Positions 1 to 11,575 are shown, counted from the first letter of the stretch. The stretch: DNA of 64,000 nucleotides from Anniella stebbinsi (GCA_029215795.1 JARDYH010000004.1:203960017-204024016); one strand, 5' to 3'. Translations and numbers: made by a program. The notes: generated by a model from the sequence alone, not told the origin.

Positions 1-1745
1 ACAGCATCTCAGTCTTGTCTGGATTGAGTTTCAGTTTATTAGCCCTCATCTAGTCCATTGTCGCAGCCAGGCACTGGTTCAGCACATCCACAGCCTCACC
101 TGATGAAGATGAAATGTAGAAATAGGGCTGCGTGTCATCAGCGTACTGATGACAACTCTCTCCAAAACTCCAGATGACTGCATTCAATGGTTTCATGTAG
201 ATGTTGAACTGCATGGGGGACAAGACTGACCCCTGCAGAACGCCATACTGGAGAATCCACGGGAGCCGAGCAATGTTCCCCAAGCACCACCTTCTGGAGC
301 CGACCTGCCAAGTAGGAGCGGAACCACTGCAATGCAGTGCCTCCCACTCCCAACTCAGCCAGTCATCCCAGAAGGATACCATGGTCGATGGTATCGAAAA
401 CTGCTGAGAGATCAAGGAGAATCAACAGAGTCACACTCCCTCGTCTTTGTCCTGACATAGGTCATCATACAGGGCGACCAATGTTGTTTCTGTACCAAAG
501 CCAGGCTCTCATCCAAGAGTGCCTGGAGCTGGCTCACAACCACCCGCTCAAGGACCTTCCCAGGAATGGAACATTTGCTACTGGCCTGTAGTTATTAAGA
601 TTTTCAGGGTCCAAGGAAGATTTCTTCGGGAGTGGTCTCACTGCTGCCTCTTTCAGGAGGCCTGGGACCACTCCCTCTTGCAAAGAGGCATTAATCACTT
701 TCCTGGCCCAGCCAGTTGTTCTGTCCCTGCTAGCTTGCCCAAGAGGGGCAAGGATCCAACACGGAGGTGGTTACATGAACCTGTCCAAGCACCTTGTCAA
801 CGTCCTCAAGCTGTACCAACTGAAACTCATCCAAAAAAACAGGCCAAGCCTGTGCTCTGGACACCTCACTAGATTCACCTGCTATAACACTGGAGTCTAA
901 GTCCTGATGCATGCCAAAGATTTTATTCTGGAAGTGCCTAGCAAACATATTACAGCAGGCCTCAGATGGTTTTACCATGTCCTTGGGGCTGGCATGCAAA
1001 GCTCTCGGACAACTCTGAAAAGCTCCGCTGGGCGGCAGGTTGATGATTTAATAGTGGAAGCAAAGTATTGTTTTTTTGTTGTCCTCACTGCCCCTGAATA
1101 CAGCTTACCATAGGCACTTACCAGTGTTTGATTGCATCCAGTAGGAGTTCGTCTCCATCTGCACTCAAACCGTCTCCTGTTCTGTTTCATCACTCTCAGC
1201 TCTGGGGTATACCACGGAGCTGTACGAGCGCTACACAGGAGAGGATGCTCAGGAGCAATCATGTCAACCGCCCGGGTCATTTCTGCATTCCGCAGATCAA
1301 CCAAGGTTTTGACAGGACAACCAGCCCTATCAGTCGGAAAACTCCTCAGAGCCCTCTGGAAACCATCTGGATCCATTAGTCTTCGGGGGTGGACCATCTG
1401 AATGGGTTTAGCTGTAAGTCTAAACCTCAGCAGGTGGTGATCTGACCATGACAGAGGGGTTGATGTAAGGTCCCCCACTCACCCACCCAGGTCTCGGTTA
1501 TACATGCCAGATCGGCTGCCTCATCCACAATTAAGTCGTGGGTGAGAGAGGCCTTATTATGCACCGATCTGGCATTTAAAAGCAGCATCCGGAAGCCCGA
1601 GGGCTGGCTGATAGGGCAACCAACAAGCCTGTGGGTGTGAGGGGGACCGGAACAAGGCCCAGCCGTAAACTGTCTGGGCCGCGTTCCCCTTCCCTGGCAA
1701 GTCCTTATCACAACGCCATATCTCCATCTACACTGATTGGACACC
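1..1745 (-). mobile_element. CR1/L2-clade LINE ORF2, antisense, broken
   Basis: Read on the minus strand this is a decayed non-LTR retrotransposon ORF2 in the order endonuclease then reverse transcriptase. The endonuclease part lies near 1480-1620, with the peptide LLNARSVHNKASLTHDLIV followed by ITETWV. The RT part has GVLQGSVLSPMQFNIY (motif B) at about 180-230 and the catalytic YADD at 135-146. The frame is broken into at least four pieces (about 1744-1427, 1478-972, 999-730 and 415-50), so it is not functional. The copy runs off the left edge. The motif order fits the CR1/L2/Rex group; a closer assignment needs a repeat library. Related copies are at 25140-26290 and 56765-57400. Confidence 0.85.
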
Positions 1746-2320
1746 CCTCAGATCTCCCCACTTGGCCCTGTATCCCCCTTCCCAGGCACATAGCTCAAGC
1801 TTGGAGAGAAAACAAAAAACAAAAACAGGCAGCATTAACCAGCACCCGCATCAACTTCCTCCTCCCCAGGCAGTAGGCCTCCCTCTCCTGCAGGCGATGG
1901 CTTTCCTAGGCCTCCTCAGCAAGCCAGATCAAATATCCCTCCCAGGAAGGTAGGGGGACAGATGGAGTTGCCCACAGCAGCTGGCTCAGTACCTGGGAGT
2001 CTGGAAGGTGGCCCACCCATCAGCCGGAGAAGGAGCAGCTGCAGGGGGCTCATTTCCCCCCTCTCTGCCAGAAAGAACACTCGGCTGCAATGCCTGTTGC
2101 CCCGGGGCTGCAGAAGTAAAGGGAAATAATGCTCTGGCCCCACCCATTAGCCAAAGGAACGGGAGTCACCAGTTGCTATTCAAGCAAAAGAAGATCAGCC
2201 TGGCTTTAATTGCATTTAAAGGCTTATTTGCAACTCACCTCCTTGTTCTGGCCTTGGAAAAACTGGTCTCCTACCTCTTCCTTTTCCCTCCACTCCATTC
2301 CCCTTCCCTTCCATGTCTTA
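1746..2320 (-). mobile_element. possible 5' region of the antisense LINE
   Basis: This stretch is GC-richer than its surroundings and directly precedes the endonuclease region on the minus strand. It stops where a CR1 fragment begins at 2322. It may be the LINE 5' UTR or ORF1 region, but I see no diagnostic protein motif. Confidence 0.35.
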
Positions 2321-2321
2321 A

Positions 2322-2586
2322 GATCATAAGAAGAGCCCTGCTGGATCAGACCAAAGGTCATCCAGTCCAGCATTCTGTTCAGACCGTGGCCAACCACCTG
2401 TCCACGGGGAATCCACAAGTAGGACATGAGTGCAATAGCATCTTTTCGCCCATGTTCCCCAGCAACTGGTGTGCATAGGCATATTGCCTCTGATACTGGA
2501 GGTAGCATATAGCCATCAGGATTAGAAGCCTTTGATAGCCTTATGCTCCATGAATTTGTCGATCTCCTTTTAAAGCCGGCCATCTT
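2322..2586 (-). mobile_element. CR1 LINE 3' end, antisense
   Basis: The segment reads, in antisense, the typical reptilian CR1 3' end: the complement of the 'TGGTCTGATCCAGCAtGGC' motif near 2340, then the 'CCTCTGATACTGGAGGTAGC' block and 'CCATGAATTTGTC' near 2550. It shares these blocks with 26300-26720, 28425-28650 and 59553-60066. It is a 5'-truncated insertion. Confidence 0.8.
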
Positions 2587-2629
2587 GTCTTTTTAAGTCT
2601 GATAGTAGGAGGGCCTGTCTCTCTTTTTT

Positions 2630-2700
2630 ATCGATGTGAGTCACTTTGGAAAGCAATCATTGTCTGAAAGGCAGTATACAAATGCAGTAAATAAATAGAT
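2630..2700 (+). mobile_element. LINE 3' tail
   Basis: A short sequence of the 'gaaaGGCAGTATACAAATgcagTAAATAAATAga' type is a common 3' terminus of L2-like LINEs. It is only a fragment. Confidence 0.45.
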
Positions 2701-4328
2701 GTAGGCTCCCACATGACTTAGAATCCTGATCATGCAGGTATCTCAATCGCATGGGGAGCAGACTTGCATAGGGAAGGCTCCTTGTTTTAACATGTGGATA
2801 TTGGGGTGTGGGGTCAGTAGGGAATTCCAGAGCAATAAGCAGATTATGGTAACTGCATGAGGGGAGAACAAGTACATAGGGCATAAAGCCATTCTTAATC
2901 CAGTCTCCATCTTGCATCCCTGAAATGGTGGTATTCTCTCAAAGGGCACTGATAATGCAGATTTTGTGTAATTCACACTTTTGCCTGCAAATCTGGCACA
3001 TAAACTGATTATATCCCATTTATTTCAGTGGAAATGAGTCATGTACCAGATTGCATCGTTTGGCTACTCGCCATGTTTCTTGTGGTTTCTGAAAACTGCA
3101 TGAATGAATGAAGTCGTGTATGTGGACATGTTTTCCCTTATGAACTTGGGATTTGTATTCGGAGAACATGGAAGCAAGGAGCTGAACAAAACCTGTACCC
3201 CGCAGTCTTCAGTCATGAATACACACAAAATAAGAAACATCCCTTAATTTATGCCGTGTTTTCCAATGACCTCAGAAAACCACTTGCCAATAGTGCATTT
3301 TAGCAGACTAATAAAAGACAAGTCTTCCTTTAATCATTTTCTGTAGGTCATTTAGAAGACATTGGTACCAGATTTGTTTCTGTAGCGCAAATGACTTGCA
3401 GAACAACAGACAGCTGTTAAGCCAATATGGTTATCAACTCTCTGAACATGTTTTTTTCAGTCAGTAAAGATTTAATGGTCATGTTTTGTAAATCCCAATC
3501 TAAACATTTTTTTGGGAAACTTTAAAAAAAAATTTTTTTTATAGGGTGTTGTCAAATAAGCTAGGAAGTTATGTTTGCAGCCTTTAGATTGTTACCTGTA
3601 TGATAGCAAAGTATATATTTAAAAAGAACAGATGCTTTCTGGGGGTTGGGGGAATCCTGATTGCTAAAATCACTGGAAAATATGAGTATGTAACTCACTT
3701 CTGTCTAGCTCTGCTTTCACAAGCTTTTTGAAACTACGGTTTCTCACATACATTCATAATTTTTAATAACTGCAGGATGAAATGCTTTCTTGCTTGCTTT
3801 GCCTTACGGCAACCTGGAACATATAATGATCCAACTCTACCCAAAATACCCAGGGATGAAGTGGCACAGCTGTGTAACCTTGTATAAATGGGTTATACCA
3901 ATGTAGTGCAAACTCCTAAAAGATTAGGGTAACAAGGAGAAAGCCACATGTTTTTGTAGCACACCTCTCTCCATCAGCAGCGTAATCTGGTGCACGTCAC
4001 ATCTCTCTGTGATCAAGGTGAAAATGTTTACCACTTGTTCACTCTGGCAACGGCTCAGTTTGCTCCTGGCTGTAATATTCACATGCTGATGTGCAGACTT
4101 GTGTTTAAACTTTTTTTAGTACTTTTGGCTTTTTAACTTCCCATTTTATACGTTTTTTTTTAAGTTGTCAGTGTGGTGTTCTTGTCCAAGGCTCAGTGTC
4201 TGACTTGTTCTGGGTTTGTTTGCTTTTTGCATTGCATTGCAAGACTGTATCAGTAGTGACTTCTATATTGCTCTGCAGGCGTTCAGTGATACCACTAGGT
4301 TTGGGCCTTCTCAGTTGAAGTTTAAGAT

Positions 4329-4466
4329 GCCTTTTAATAATGTATTAGTTTCATATGCTTTTAATCAGTTATATGTATTTTATGGTGTTTTGTATTTGGT
4401 TTTGCCCCGTCTTGATCCAGAGGGAGAGGCGCGAAATAAATAAATAAATAAATATTATTATTATTT
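4329..4466 (+). mobile_element. LINE 3' tail with (AAAT)n
   Basis: An AT-rich run leads to 'GATCCAGAGGGAGAGGCG' and (AAAT)n, the usual end of an L2-type LINE 3' UTR. There is no coding part. Confidence 0.55.
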
Positions 4467-5189
4467 AAAGCATTGCTGTAAACTTGCTTATAGTGATTGC
4501 CTTTTTTGCTAATTTTTGTATGCAAAATGCTGCAGCTACTGCCTGTTGCAAAGTTTTCAAAGCCTACAATAGGCAGAAACTTTCAGAAACAAAATAGAGG
4601 GAAGGGAATACTCTTTGCTGCTTGAGGAAGCATTGGTAAGAGTTCCTCTGGGTTTTACACCAGAAATAGGCAGCTTTTCATGCTGTATTGTATGATCTGG
4701 GTCAAAACCCTAATGTACAATGCATGAATATGCCATCGCCTGTGAAGGCTTATATGCATGTAGAATTTAATGGATTTTTTCTTTCCTTTTCTGCCTCTTC
4801 CTTGATTTGCCATTTACTGTGACCGGTATGAATATAATGCTGCCCTTTTGTCTAAAATTGGGTTCATATAGTTCTCCTGCCTCCCCTGTTGACAGGCGCC
4901 TTCCCCCCATTCTCTTTGAATTTTGAAACTAACTATGGTTAATGTTGCCTGTGCAGTAATATTAAAATAAACCACACTTTTGTAAACCTGCTTCTAACCC
5001 TGGTTGTAAACTATAGTTTACCATATTTTGAAGTAGTAGAAATGGCAGCATTTCATTTTTTCAGAAATAATCTTAGTATTACCACTATTGCTGTTAGTTT
5101 CATAGAGTTTCAGGGATACAAAGGTCTAATTCCACAACAGCCCTGTGATACACATTTACTGTTGTATGCATTTTACAGATAATGACATA

Positions 5190-5300
5190 ATATAGTAATA
5201 ATAATAGAAGAAGAAGAAGATTATTTATATAGCGCTTTGTTACAAAGTGCTGTACATGAAGTAAAATAAGTCAGCAGTTTACCAAATACAATAAATATAA
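5190..5300 (-). mobile_element. LINE or SINE tail, antisense, with AGA repeats
   Basis: A TAATAATA/(AGA)n run is followed by 'TTATTTATATAGCGCTTTG', a typical antisense 3' terminus of an L2/MIR-like element. The rest of the element is not recognisable. Confidence 0.4.
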
Positions 5301-5725
5301 TAGTTCTAATAAAATATCTTAATTGGATTTAAAAGAATATAAAAATAAAACCTTGTCTCACAAAGGCCGGACTAAACATGCAAGTCACCACTGATGTATT
5401 GGCATTCTGTTACTCAACATTTGATGACCTCCTGTTGAATGGAGGAGTGGTTCCCTTTTAAAGTATTGTGTTTGAAGTGAAGAGATATGAAACTTTTATC
5501 TTAAGTTGTGGCTGTTGTTATATACAAGTTGTCATATGATGTTTCTGGTATTAATGCGATTATGTGTGCATGACTTCAGTTTACGTCTGTTACTATGCTT
5601 TCTTGACCCCAACAGAGAGTTTTTCATGTAGGGAACATTCAAACATGTGACATCTAACCTGGCATTCTTAAGTTGTATAGTCATGGAAGGATTATATTGC
5701 ATGTTTTCTTTCCCCAGAATGTTTA

Positions 5726-5892
5726 AGAAGAGAGGAAGCTGCTTTACAATAAATCAGACAATTTACCCATCTAGCTCAGTATTATTTACACTGACTGGCA
5801 GCGGCTGTTTCCCAGCCTTAGCTGCAGTGACTGATCCTGGGATCTTTTGTATGCAAAGCATGCACCCTGCTACTGAGCTACAGCCCTTTCTT
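5726..5892 (-). mobile_element. tRNA-derived SINE, antisense
   Basis: The reverse complement reads 'GGGCTGTAGCTCAGTAGC' (A-box side) followed by 'GATCCCAGGATCAGT' (decayed B box). After that come a linker and a tail containing 'CTGAGCTAGATGGG' and 'AGCAGCTTCCTCT'. The same design recurs at 15720, 17090, 20939, 42352 and 50384, with different decay in each. The tail resembles the CR1 3' end, so CR1 machinery probably mobilised it. Confidence 0.75.
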
Positions 5893-6544
5893 AAAAGGGT
5901 TCCATGACAGATGTTTGAAATGGCTTCTGTTGGCTATGGAACGCAAAGGACTACATGGCAATCAATAGCAGTCAATGGGGAAAGAACCTCGTTACATTCT
6001 TGGCGCACTCTTGCTCAGTTAGAGCCATTAACGTAATTTTAAAATGTCTTGATTAGACTAGACAGATGTTACTCCAGCCAAACCTTGACTATGGCTTCTG
6101 GCCCATGACTTCATAGTGGTCAAAACATCAGAGTCGCATACTGCTTGGGTAAAGCCACATTTATCCAATCGACCTAGGAGGAAAACAAAATACACACTTG
6201 GGAAGATGCTAGATGAAGGAATGTATGGGCTGTTAGACATGCTGATTTAGCATACTGTCACCCAGAAGCCACAGAAAGTCTGTAACAGTCCCTGTGGTAG
6301 TTGATGTGGCAGAGAGCAGGGAAATAGTGTTAACCACTATGTGTCGCACAATCTGGCTTGCTGAGGGATAGTAGCACAAAACTCCATACATCTTTTATGG
6401 CTGCGTGGACACTGTTTTCAGTGCTCTTTCAGTGCTTTTCCTGTTTAAAGTAAATCAAGCAGCAGACACTGTTGGAAGCTACCATCTGCATGTGCAGATC
6501 AGAGCCATTTTGGGGTGGGTGGATGGAGGGAGAGAATCTATTGG

Positions 6545-6892
6545 TGGGTATTCAGGGGAGACATGATAACACTCTTCAAGTACTTGAAAGGTCACTCTAC
6601 AGAGGAAGGCCAAGATCTCTTCTCAATCATCCCAGAATGCAGGACACAGAATAATGGGCTCAAGTTACAGGAAATCAGATTCCAGCTGGACATCAGGAAA
6701 AACTTCCTGACTGTTAGAGTATATGACAATGGAACCAATTACCTGGGAAGGTAGTTGGCTCTCCCACCCTAGAGGCCATCTTTCAGGTATGCTTTAAGGT
6801 GGATTCCTGCATTGAGCAGGGGCTTGGACTCAATGGCCTTATAGGCCCCTTCCAACTCTACTATTCTGTGATTCTATGGTTCTATGTTATGG
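6545..6892 (+). mobile_element. CR1 LINE 3' end, sense
   Basis: The sequence runs from 'GGGGAGACATGATAACACTCTTCAAG' type text through 'CATCAGGAAAAACTTCCTGAC' type text to 'CTTGGACTCAATGGCCTTAT'. It ends in 'GATTCTATGGTTCTATG', the short-repeat 3' terminus characteristic of CR1. This is a 5'-truncated insertion of a subfamily different from that at 26300. Confidence 0.85.
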
Positions 6893-6984
6893 AAAACATG
6901 CAAGTCAGGAAACTAGACAAGAGCTTGATTATCTCTCTCCAACAAGAACAAAACAACAATAAGAAACTCCCGACTTCACCCAGA

Positions 6985-7008
6985 CATCATCATCATCATC
7001 ATCATCAC
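6985..7008 (+). repeat. (CAT)n microsatellite
   Basis: Eight CAT/CAC triplets lie in a row. Confidence 0.95.
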
Positions 7009-7009
7009 A

Positions 7010-7260
7010 CTTCAGGGAAGTCCTCTGTAAAGAGATGGGTTTTAAGAAGATGTCAGACTATGGGGGCCTGTGTAATATCAGTTGGTAAAGCATTCCAGAG
7101 AGTGAGTGCTGCAACACTAAATGCTCTACAAGTGCTCCTGAGACAGCCCTCTGGAGCATGTGGCACCCTTAGAAGTGCTCCCTGTAATGGTCACAGAGAT
7201 TGAGCAGGATCATAAGGAATGAGACAGTCCCTAAATTCCAACTAAATCCAGTGCCACCTA
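7010..7260 (-). mobile_element. probable LINE 3' fragment, antisense
   Basis: The text 'GATGGGTTTTAAGAAGATGT' followed by 'AAAGCATTCCAGAGAGTG' resembles the antisense C-terminal/3' UTR region of L2-type LINEs, as also seen at 47150-47310. The match is by pattern only. Confidence 0.4.
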
Positions 7261-7826
7261 GTGACTAAACTATACAACAACACTGTTCAGATACAGGACT
7301 TAATTAAAAAATATTCCATCTCTTCTGAATTGTGTCTTTTGTTTTTGTTTATGGCTTTCATTTGGGTAAGGGAATTCTGTGATTTTGAATAGTGCAGAGG
7401 TGTTCGCAACCAAATGGGCAAGGAAGATTGGGGAGTGAATCCTATAAATCTTCTGTAAGCTTGTTGCGTTTGCATCTTTTTTATACTGGGAATGATCTTC
7501 ATGGCATCCAGCTTAAAATAAAGAGTTTCTTGTTTAAGACATTTTTTATTAGTAAAACAAATCACTAAGTTAAAAAGGCACAGATTTTGAAATCTCCTGG
7601 CTAGAATGAACAAGGCATTTTTTCTTGGGCGGAGGTTCTGGAAAAAATTAGGAGGGTCTCGGTTTACTCCCTTTTTCCTCTGTGGTAGTAGAGAAGCCTT
7701 AGCAACTAGAAGATGAATAAAAGATCTTGAATATTGTTCATTTGTTAATTTCATGATTCATGCTGCAAAGTTTAATTGATAGGTTAGTTTAATCCAAAAG
7801 GCCTGTTGGTTGTTGCTCTGACTATG

Positions 7827-8005
7827 CCTTTGCCATAGTGGGGAAAACTGAACAGGTGACCTGTGAGCCTGCTCAGTCTGCTGTCCAGGTGCTAATTCCT
7901 GAGGGACAACTTCAAGGTCCCTTCTTGGACTGGGCACCCCTTCAAATAGAAAATGCCTTCAAATAGAGGGCTATTCTCTGTAAACTAGGATACATTGCTA
8001 CCCTA
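7827..8005 (+). mobile_element. TAGGGTGGC-family DNA transposon, 5' truncated
   Basis: This shares 'AGGTGACCTGTGAGCCTGC' and 'CTCTGTAAACTAGGATA' with elements at 52576 and 58055, and ends in 'GCTACCCTA', the inverted form of their TAGGGTGGC start. The left end is missing. TAGGG termini suggest a hAT-like non-autonomous element, but no target duplication can be tested here. Confidence 0.6.
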
Positions 8006-8253
8006 GTTGCTTGATTCTAGTCATTGTGTTGTCTAGGAATGTGTTTTCATGTTCTGGAGACCAAAGTGGAACTCATTAACACAAGTTTCTAGCCTCCTTC
8101 AGGAGTGATAATCTATTCAGACTGTTGGCAAAAAGTATCTGACTATGATATGATAATCCTTCTGTTTGGGAAGCTTCTCTACACATACTCAATATTACCT
8201 TTTTGCAACTGTGTTTGTGTCCAAGCCTGTCCATCTGCTTCATAGATTCATAT

Positions 8254-8295
8254 ATTTACTGTGTGTAAATATATGAATATTTACACACAGTAAAT
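8254..8295. repeat. perfect hairpin beside a (CA)n tract
   Basis: Two 19-nt arms, ATTTACTGTGTGTAAATAT and its exact reverse complement, surround a 4-nt ATGA loop. The pairing extends by one base outward. A (CA)n run follows directly. Confidence 0.9.
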
Positions 8296-8305
8296 ACACA
8301 CAACG

Positions 8306-8332
8306 CACACACACACACACACACACACACAC
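8306..8332 (+). repeat. (CA)n microsatellite
   Basis: About 13 CA units lie 180 bp upstream of the exon at 8512. Confidence 0.95.
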
Positions 8333-8511
8333 GTAATAACACGTTGATGACCACAGTAGCTGTGGTTTTGGTGTGAGTATATGACCTTGTAGCTTAGTTT
8401 AGAGAAAGAGAGATTTTTTTCCCCATATGTCCAGCACTAACAATCTTCTGCGTTTCTCGTTGCCCTTTCTTTGTTGCTTCTTCTAATGTTGCCTCTCCAT
8501 TCTTGTTCTAG

Positions 8512-8741
8512 GTTCAGTGGCATTGCAGGTCAAGGATGGTAGCTGGAGCAAACTTCTACATTGTGGGCCGAGATCCTGCCGGCATGCCTCACCCAGAGAC
8601 TGGAAAAGATCTCTATGATCCAACCCATGGTGCCAAAGTGCTGACGATGGCGCCAGGCTTGATAACGCTGGAAATTGTACCCTTCAGAGTGGCAGCATAT
8701 AACAAGAAAAAGAAATGCATGGATTACTATGAGTTGGAGCA
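8512..8741 (+). CDS. PAPSS1: PAPSS1 penultimate coding exon
   Basis: This exon encodes part of the C-terminal ATP-sulfurylase domain of the bifunctional enzyme that makes PAPS, the universal sulfate donor, from ATP and sulfate (sulfurylase step followed by APS kinase step). The acceptor is a T/C-rich tract ending in AG at 8510-8511; the donor is GTAAGT at 8742. The 230-bp exon begins in phase 0 and encodes [18 protein letters not shown], then the nucleotide-binding loop [10 protein letters not shown], then [20 protein letters not shown] and [13 protein letters not shown]. It ends two bases into a His codon that the next exon completes. The [17 protein letters not shown] and NKKKK wording matches PAPSS1 rather than its paralogue PAPSS2 (family knowledge from memory). 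There is no stop or frameshift. By the usual 624-residue length it covers about residues 503-578. Confidence 0.95.
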
Positions 8742-9444
8742 GTAAGTTATTTTTCGGTTTTAGAAATTGATGAATGTCCCACAAAATACTTTGGGGATGG
8801 TGTTTGGGATTTGGTTTTGCATGCCAGCACGTCTCAGCATATATTACTTTGCTTCCAAGTAAATTCTTATTTCTCAGGGCCCAGGTTCAGTTCATTTTTG
8901 TCAGATTTGGGAACGCACGCTTCCCGTCTCACCATTAGTAACTTTTAGTTTCTTGTATCTTCTCACCTCTATGTAAAGAAACTCCAACAACTTGAATTTC
9001 CACTGCTCTGAAGTTGTTTTGCCACCCTGGGTGGCCTTGGAATGGAGCCAAAGTGTGTTCCCGCATCTATAATAAAAAAATATTACTTGTCATGATACTG
9101 TAGATCATGTTGCGATTTTCATTTTAAACCTCTTCATTTGGGAGTTTAGTTTCAGGCTATATTTAATATTGTTGTATAACTTGACAAGTTTCTAGATGCG
9201 TGTTTACATTTTAGTATGTTTATAATTAGAGAAATTTCTCCATCTGTAATAAGTATATACTTGTCTAAAGCCTTTCTGCATAAATCTTTAATCCTTCATT
9301 TTATTTATCCGCACTTTGCTTCTGGTTTTATGTGGAGCGCTGAATAAGAATTGCATGTTTCTGTGCATGGGCTCTATAAGCCGAGCACAGTTTTCCTTGA
9401 TTTTGGGGAGGAAGTGTGGTACTCTTAACATTTCTATGTTTTTT

Positions 9445-9750
9445 AAAAAAAAATTTATTTATTTATTTATGTATTATTTATTTATTTATTACATTTTTCT
9501 ACTGCCCAATAGCCGAGGCTCTGTGGGCAGTTTACAATTAAAACCATAACATAAAACAAGTCAAGATATATATATATATTAAAAAAAAATACCATATAAA
9601 ACCAAAATATGTTATAATCCAGGGAAAGCCTGTCTGAAACGATATGTTTTCAGGAGACGTTTAAAGGATATACATTTTCTGCCTCCCGAACCACACAAGG
9701 GAGGGTTTTCCAGAACACGTGCTGCCTTTGATTGTAGCGCAACACAGTTT
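9445..9750 (-). mobile_element. L2-type LINE 3' end, antisense
   Basis: An (ATTT)n run is followed by 'CTACTGCCCAATAGCCGAGG' and 'GGGCAGTTTACAA', the antisense of the common 'TTGTAAACCGCCC...GCTATTGGGCGG' LINE terminus. The LINE 3' region then continues to about 9750. Siblings are at 48938-49260 (antisense) and 51205-51270 (sense tail). Confidence 0.75.
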
Positions 9751-9889
9751 CATAACCGGAAAAGGGGACAATTTACATGTGTTCCTGTGATGTTCTACTG
9801 TTCGTAGTTGTAAATAAATATATTGCAAAGTTTTTTGTTTGTGATATGCATTTGTTTATATCTTTAAAAAGGAAGTAAGAATAATAACA

Positions 9890-10420
9890 GGTAAAGTAAA
9901 TAACTAGGATGAATTGTACTTACTGTTTGTGGTTAAAGGTCTAGATAAGTATGGAGTGCCTGGATTGGCTGGCTGTGTAAGAGTGGGAGGAGCTAAAGAG
10001 TGAGTGGAGTGTATATATGTGTCTAACAGAGAGAGCTGACAGGTTGATGGGGGGGGGAGATTTGAGGGGGATTTTTGAGAGAGATGTTGAAAGGGATTTG
10101 AGAGAATTGAGATAAGATTTTAGAGCATAGATTAAATAAGGAACAGTTTGTTAAAGTATAAGAGTTCTGACTGAAACCAATAAGCATTGAAACCCTGTAA
10201 CTGATAGCAATTGAAGTAACCATTAAGCTTGTTGACACGCAATTTCCTATTAATAAATTCTTGTTAGTTACATCAACTGATGTGGTCTGTGGGTGTACCT
10301 GAGAAGGTACTGGTGGCAGCGGAACAAAGAAGTTATCCTGGGCTGTGGTGCTGTGGAGCCTAAATAGTAAAGGCGAGACAGGGGCAGCAGCAGCAAGTGG
10401 TCAAGGATAACTTCACAGTT
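9890..10420 (+). mobile_element. possible LTR and leader of a retroelement
   Basis: A TATA-like GTATATATG at about 10010 is followed by a G/A-rich region and an AATAAA at about 10252, then GT-containing sequence and a 'GGTACTGGTGGCAGCGGAAC' stretch at about 10303. That order (promoter, polyadenylation signal, then a tRNA-primer-like leader) suggests a solo LTR with some leader. No second LTR and no gag or pol sequence is seen, so this is tentative. Confidence 0.3.
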
Positions 10421-10439
10421 CCTTTTTACGTTTGTGGTG

Positions 10440-10640
10440 GAGAAAAATACAATCTTCAGTAGTTAAAATCTCTATATTTAGTTTTAAATTATTATTGTTG
10501 CTGGTTTTAAATGGTTCTAAATTCTTTTTGTTATACATTTTAATTGGCTTTATTCTATTTGTTTTTATTATGTACAGTATATCACCCTGAAAGCTTTGGT
10601 TAAAGAGTGACTTGTAAATTGAATAAACTAATGAATGAAT
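10440..10640 (+). mobile_element. LINE 3' tail, sense
   Basis: A T-rich tract ends in 'GTACAGTATATCACCCTGAA' and 'GAATAAACTAATGAATGAA', which resembles an L2-type LINE 3' UTR. No coding sequence is seen. Confidence 0.4.
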
Positions 10641-10864
10641 AATTTTAAGAAAATCTTAACAGTTTAGGCAGTTTTGGAGTTTTAAGTAGCGTCTTAAAGT
10701 ATTCAAAATCTTTAAAAATAAAGAAAACAATAATGAGAGAATTGGCCTGCCTTATACTATTTTTCCCCACTGGTGCAGGAGAGATGTAGAAGAGAACTCA
10801 AACACACATTCTCACCAACGCAGGTTTTACTTTCATATTGTGGACTGATTGTAAAGGAGTCTAT

Positions 10865-11075
10865 TTGAGCTTTAGAGCTACTCATGATTACTGTTTTGCT
10901 GCGTTTGCCATTGTTGTTCTTAATGATTTTAATGTTAGTTTTTATTGTTTTAACTGCTATTTTGCTGTGTATGTTTTTATTGTTTTTATGTATTTTATTG
11001 TTGTAAGCTGCCTTGTGAGGGTTTCTGCCCTGAAAGGTGGCCAAGAAATGTTTTAAATATGTATGTATGTATTTA
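10865..11075 (+). mobile_element. LINE 3' end, sense
   Basis: T-rich sequence leads to 'TTGTTGTAAGCTGCCTTGTG' and 'CTGCCCTGAAAGGTGGCCAA', then an AAAT/ATGT tail. The same terminus appears in antisense at 46925-46990, so both belong to one family. Confidence 0.65.
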
Positions 11076-11082
11076 TTTATTT

Positions 11083-11311
11083 TATTACATTTATATCCCA
11101 CCTTTTGTCCTCCAAGGAACTCAAGGTGGCATACATAATCCTCTTCCTCTCCATTTTATCCTCACAACAGCAACAACTCTGAGGTAGGCTGGGCTGAGAG
11201 TCTGTGACTGGCCCAAAGTCGCCCAGTGAACTTCCATGGCCGAGTGGGGACTAGAACCCGGATCTCCCGACTCCCAGTCCAACATCTAGCCACTATTCTA
11301 CACTGGCTCTC
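11083..11311 (-). mobile_element. MIR-like tRNA SINE, antisense
   Basis: On the minus strand it begins 'GAGCCAGTGTAGAATAGTGG' (A box), then 'GGGTTCTAGTCCC' (B box), then 'GTGACTTTGGGCCAGTCACAG'-like core text with 'TGTGAGGATAAAATGG'. The tail is 'GGTGGGATATAAATGTAATA'. That is the layout of a MIR/CORE-type SINE. The A and B boxes are nearly intact. Confidence 0.75.
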
Positions 11312-11575
11312 ATAAATAAAATAAAAGGCCCTATTAGCACAGTAAATAAAGAAAATGTAAAAGCAAGAACTCTAAACACATAATTGACATCTAGCTTGCT
11401 CAGACGATTCATTAGCAAGCTAGGGCATTTTGCCTTATGCTAGAAACCTAGTGCAAAACCAGGACAGGTTCCGTCTCTTCCCCAGCAGTGATATCAAGTA
11501 GTGAGTCAGAGTGGACACCTGTAAAAGGCAGGAAGAGCTATGGAATGGCCAGCATCCGAGAACCATGTGCTTCTA

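Larger units (their letters stand above)
1..8511 (+). other. PAPSS1: PAPSS1 penultimate intron (3' part)
   Basis: This is intronic because a coding exon with a good acceptor begins at 8512. Only the 3' part of the intron lies in the window. It holds an antisense LINE copy, a CR1 3' end in each orientation, a tRNA SINE, LINE tails and a hAT-like fragment, each listed separately. The stretches 2701-4328, 4467-5189 and 5893-6540 are AT-rich and show no gene or recognisable repeat. Confidence 0.85.

Noticed and set aside
2008..2478. 156-codon plus-strand open frame
   Set aside because: It runs from the antisense LINE flank into an antisense CR1 fragment, with no splice signals or recognisable domain; chance.
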